This document shows, piece by piece, positions 6,184 through 7,649 of a stretch of DNA of 7,649 nt. Source of the stretch: JBDTGE01 sp050742975 (GTDB lineage Bacteria; Actinomycetota; Actinomycetes; Mycobacteriales; Jatrophihabitantaceae); assembly GCA_050742975.1 (NCBI GenBank), contig JBOGDQ010000262.1, forward strand, positions 1-7,649. The letters run 5' to 3'. Made by a program: the position numbers and the translations under genes. Under the pieces are notes generated by a model. That model made no database searches. It was not told where the DNA came from and saw nothing but the letters and a program-made list of their open reading frames with translations. The stretch's first letter is position 1; every line of letters begins with the position of its first letter.

Positions 6184-6297
6184 ATGTCGAGCATCGAGAA
6201 GCGCACCCGCAACGGATGGCTGCGCTGGTACGTCCGAGCACCATGTCATCCGCCGTCGCAACCCGGTCGAACACGCTCGCACTCGAATGTCCTCTAG
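6184..6297 (+). pseudogene. Integrase (tyrosine recombinase) N-terminal stub
   Basis: ATG 6184 opens a 37-residue frame starting MSSIEKRTRNGWLRWYVR, which closely resembles the first residues of actinobacterial phage or integrative-element tyrosine recombinases (typically M.SIEKR..NG...W..RYRDP.G). GAGGA (6171-6175) sits 8 bases upstream as a ribosome binding site. After residue 18 the expected RYRDP strand is lost; the frame turns into APCHPPSQPGRTRS and stops at TAG 6295. The SAM-like core-binding domain and the catalytic domain (R...HxxR...Y) are absent, because the HAD phosphatase gene begins here. I infer the 5' end of an integrase left behind when the rest of an element was deleted. The match is short, so chance similarity is not excluded. 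Confidence 0.5.
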
Positions 6298-6982
6298 CCC
6301 CCGGAAGTCGGGCCATACATTGGCCGCGGTGCTCTTCGACATGGACGGGACCTTGCTCGACTCGGAAAAGATCTGGGACATCGCGCTGGACGATCTGGCC
6401 ACGTGGCTGGGCGGCGAGCTGTCGACACGGGCCCGCGAGCGGATGGTCGGCTCCAGCCTGGCCCGCTCGATCGCGATCCTGCACGCCGACCTCGACATCG
6501 ACGCCGACCCGGAGACGAGCGGCGCGTACCTCACCGAACGGACCGCCGAGCTCTTTCGCACCGACCTGACCTGGAAGCCCGGCGCGCGCGAACTGCTCGC
6601 CGCCGTCCGCCAGGCCTGCGTGCCGGCGGCCCTGGTCACCTCGACCCACCGCCGACTGGCCGAGATCGCCCTCGACGTGCTCGGGCGCGAGAACTTCGCG
6701 ACGTCGGTGTGCGGCGACGAGGTCGGCCATCCCAAGCCACACGCCGAGCCGTACCTGACCGCCGCAGGACGGCTGCAGGTGCCGCCCGAGCGGGCCGTTG
6801 TCATCGAGGATTCGCCATTGGGCATCGCGTCGGGGGAGGCAGCCGGCTGCATCGTGGTCGCGGTCCCGAGCGAGGTCCGCATCGAGCCGTCGCCGAGCCG
6901 GACCGTCGTCGACTCGTTGCTGGCACTGACCGTCGACAGGCTCGACGCGCTGGTGCGCGAAGCCTGCCCGGCCGGCACGTGA
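6287..6982 (+). CDS. HAD-superfamily hydrolase, beta-phosphoglucomutase-like phosphatase subgroup
   Basis: The 231-residue product shows all four HAD motifs. Motif I is FDMDGTLLDSE (Asp18 nucleophile, Asp20 acid/base), motif II is Thr118 in LVTST, motif III is Lys150 in HPKP, and motif IV is EDSPLGI with Glu174 and Asp175. A helical cap of about 70-80 residues lies between motifs I and II, which fits the class I beta-phosphoglucomutase/phosphatase subgroup of soluble enzymes acting on small phosphorylated metabolites. The substrate cannot be read from the sequence. The start is uncertain: ATG 6287 has no ribosome binding site and overlaps the integrase stub by 11 bases, while TTG 6320 has GGAAG about 12 bases upstream and would begin immediately before AAVLFDMDG. 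The true 5' end may have been changed by the rearrangement upstream. The stop overlaps the next gene's GTG (GTGA). Confidence 0.9.
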   Translation: MSSSPRKSGHTLAAVLFDMDGTLLDSEKIWDIALDDLATWLGGELSTRARERMVGSSLARSIAILHADLDIDADPETSGAYLTERTAELFRTDLTWKPGARELLAAVRQACVPAALVTSTHRRLAEIALDVLGRENFATSVCGDEVGHPKPHAEPYLTAAGRLQVPPERAVVIEDSPLGIASGEAAGCIVVAVPSEVRIEPSPSRTVVDSLLALTVDRLDALVREACPAGT

Positions 6983-7649
6983 ACCCGCCGGCCGGCCTCG
7001 CCGACGTGCTCGCGAGCGCGTGCTCGTTGCTCGGCGTGCCGGGCACGTCCGACCGGCTCGGTCTGGCGAGCCGGCTGGGAGACGTGCGCCGTGTGGCCGT
7101 GCTGCTGGTCGACGGCCTGGGCTATCACCTGCTTCCCGCGGCCGCGCGGCACGGACCGACGCTGGCCGACGCCGTGGCCGGCCGGATCGGCACACTCACC
7201 GAGCTGGCCTGCGCGTTCCCGTCAACCACGCCGACCAGCCTGGTCACGCTCGGGACCGGGACGCTGCCGGGCGAGCACGGCATCCTCGGCTTCACGGTGA
7301 ACGTGCCGGGGACCGAGCGGGTGCTCACCCACATCACCTGGCAGGACGACCCACCGCCGCGCGAGTGGCAGCCGGTACCCACCCTGTTGCAGCGCGCGGC
7401 AACGAGCGGTGTCCGGACCCGGGTGGTCTCACGCGCGGAGTTCGCGGGAAGCGGACTGAGTACGGCCGCGTACGGCGACACCCCCTACATCGGTGCCGCC
7501 AGGACCGATGAACTTGCCGAGCACCTGCTGGCCGAGCTGGCCGCCGGACCCGGGCTGGTCTACGGGTACCACCCGACGCTCGACACCGTTTCGCACCTGC
7601 ACGGCATCGCCTCCCCGCAGTGGGCACGGGCCGCCGCGTCGGTCGACCG
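6979..7649 (+). CDS. Alkaline-phosphatase-superfamily phosphodiesterase / nucleotide pyrophosphatase (3' partial)
   Basis: An open frame runs from GTG 6979 to the right edge (223 residues, no stop). It belongs to the type I phosphodiesterase/nucleotide pyrophosphatase branch of the alkaline phosphatase superfamily. VAVLLVDGLGYHLL (39-52) carries the first metal-binding Asp45; FPSTTPTS (80-87) carries the Thr/Ser nucleophile region; LGTGTLPGEHGILGF (91-105) is a hallmark of the family; and YHPTLDTVSHLHG (197-209) gives Asp202, His206 and possibly His208 as further metal ligands. These zinc-type enzymes hydrolyse phosphodiester or pyrophosphate bonds; the substrate here is unknown. There is no clear signal peptide, so it is probably cytosolic. 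The 4-base GTGA overlap with the HAD gene implies translational coupling of two phosphoryl hydrolases. The last part of the catalytic domain is outside the window. Confidence 0.87.
   Translation, partial: MNPPAGLADVLASACSLLGVPGTSDRLGLASRLGDVRRVAVLLVDGLGYHLLPAAARHGPTLADAVAGRIGTLTELACAFPSTTPTSLVTLGTGTLPGEHGILGFTVNVPGTERVLTHITWQDDPPPREWQPVPTLLQRAATSGVRTRVVSRAEFAGSGLSTAAYGDTPYIGAARTDELAEHLLAELAAGPGLVYGYHPTLDTVSHLHGIASPQWARAAASVD

Noticed and set aside
6264..6275. GGTCGAACACGC, considered as a tRNA T-arm marking an integration site near the integrase stub.
   Set aside because: It lacks the GTTCRA core, and no acceptor stem, anticodon arm or D-arm could be found around it.
5771..6286. A stop-free stretch in the HAD reading frame running back through the kinase tail, with a partly protein-like look (for example KIPAPDGIIDESADDG).
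   Set aside because: It has no start codon, overlaps the kinase tail in another phase, and the Ser/Thr/Pro tail reading ending in SPGGSG is typical of such kinases. I take the open frame as a GC-rich artefact.
6010..7152. Long minus-strand open frames (380 and 338 residues) opposite the HAD and phosphodiesterase genes.
   Set aside because: They are antisense shadows of two genes with complete catalytic motifs; their translations are rich in Arg/Ala/Ser/Gly with no recognisable domain.

Overview
The window is a stretch of actinobacterial chromosome. The DNA is visibly GC-rich, the codons end mostly in G or C, and GTG starts and 4-base stop/start overlaps are common. The families present also fit a high-GC actinomycete: a coenzyme F420-dependent dehydrogenase, a UdgX-type uracil-DNA glycosylase and a membrane Ser/Thr kinase. 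I cannot name the genus from this sequence alone.

Layout. Left edge (3-503, +): the C-terminal half of an F420-dependent glucose-6-phosphate-dehydrogenase-family oxidoreductase. It converges on a minus-strand remnant of udgX (521-976) that lacks its N-terminal catalytic motifs. Upstream of the remnant is a small acidic hydrophilic protein (1101-1325, -) with a very good ribosome binding site. A shared upstream region of about 280 bases separates this small gene from a rightward operon.

The central operon (1605-4480, +) has three tightly packed genes: a YihY/BrkB-type polytopic membrane protein, a patatin-like phospholipase that starts 3 bases after the previous stop, and a PlsC-like membrane acyltransferase that starts inside a GTGA overlap. 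A lipid deacylase, an acyltransferase and an integral membrane protein made from one message suggest an envelope-lipid remodelling module.

After a 97-base gap with two adjacent hairpins comes a transmembrane Ser/Thr protein kinase (4578-6086). It has a complete kinase core, one membrane span and an external Ser/Thr/Pro-rich tail in place of PASTA repeats. The 200 bases behind it look like a scar: at 6184 a ribosome binding site and the first roughly 18 codons of a tyrosine-recombinase-type integrase are followed by unrelated sequence.

The right end carries a HAD-family phosphatase (6287-6982) that overlaps by 4 bases an alkaline-phosphatase-superfamily phosphodiesterase/pyrophosphatase, which runs off the window (6979-7649). 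I saw no tRNA, rRNA, CRISPR array or intact mobile element. The points most worth a second look are the lipid operon, the decapitated udgX, the integrase stub, and the kinase start, which has no Shine-Dalgarno but a hairpin directly in front.
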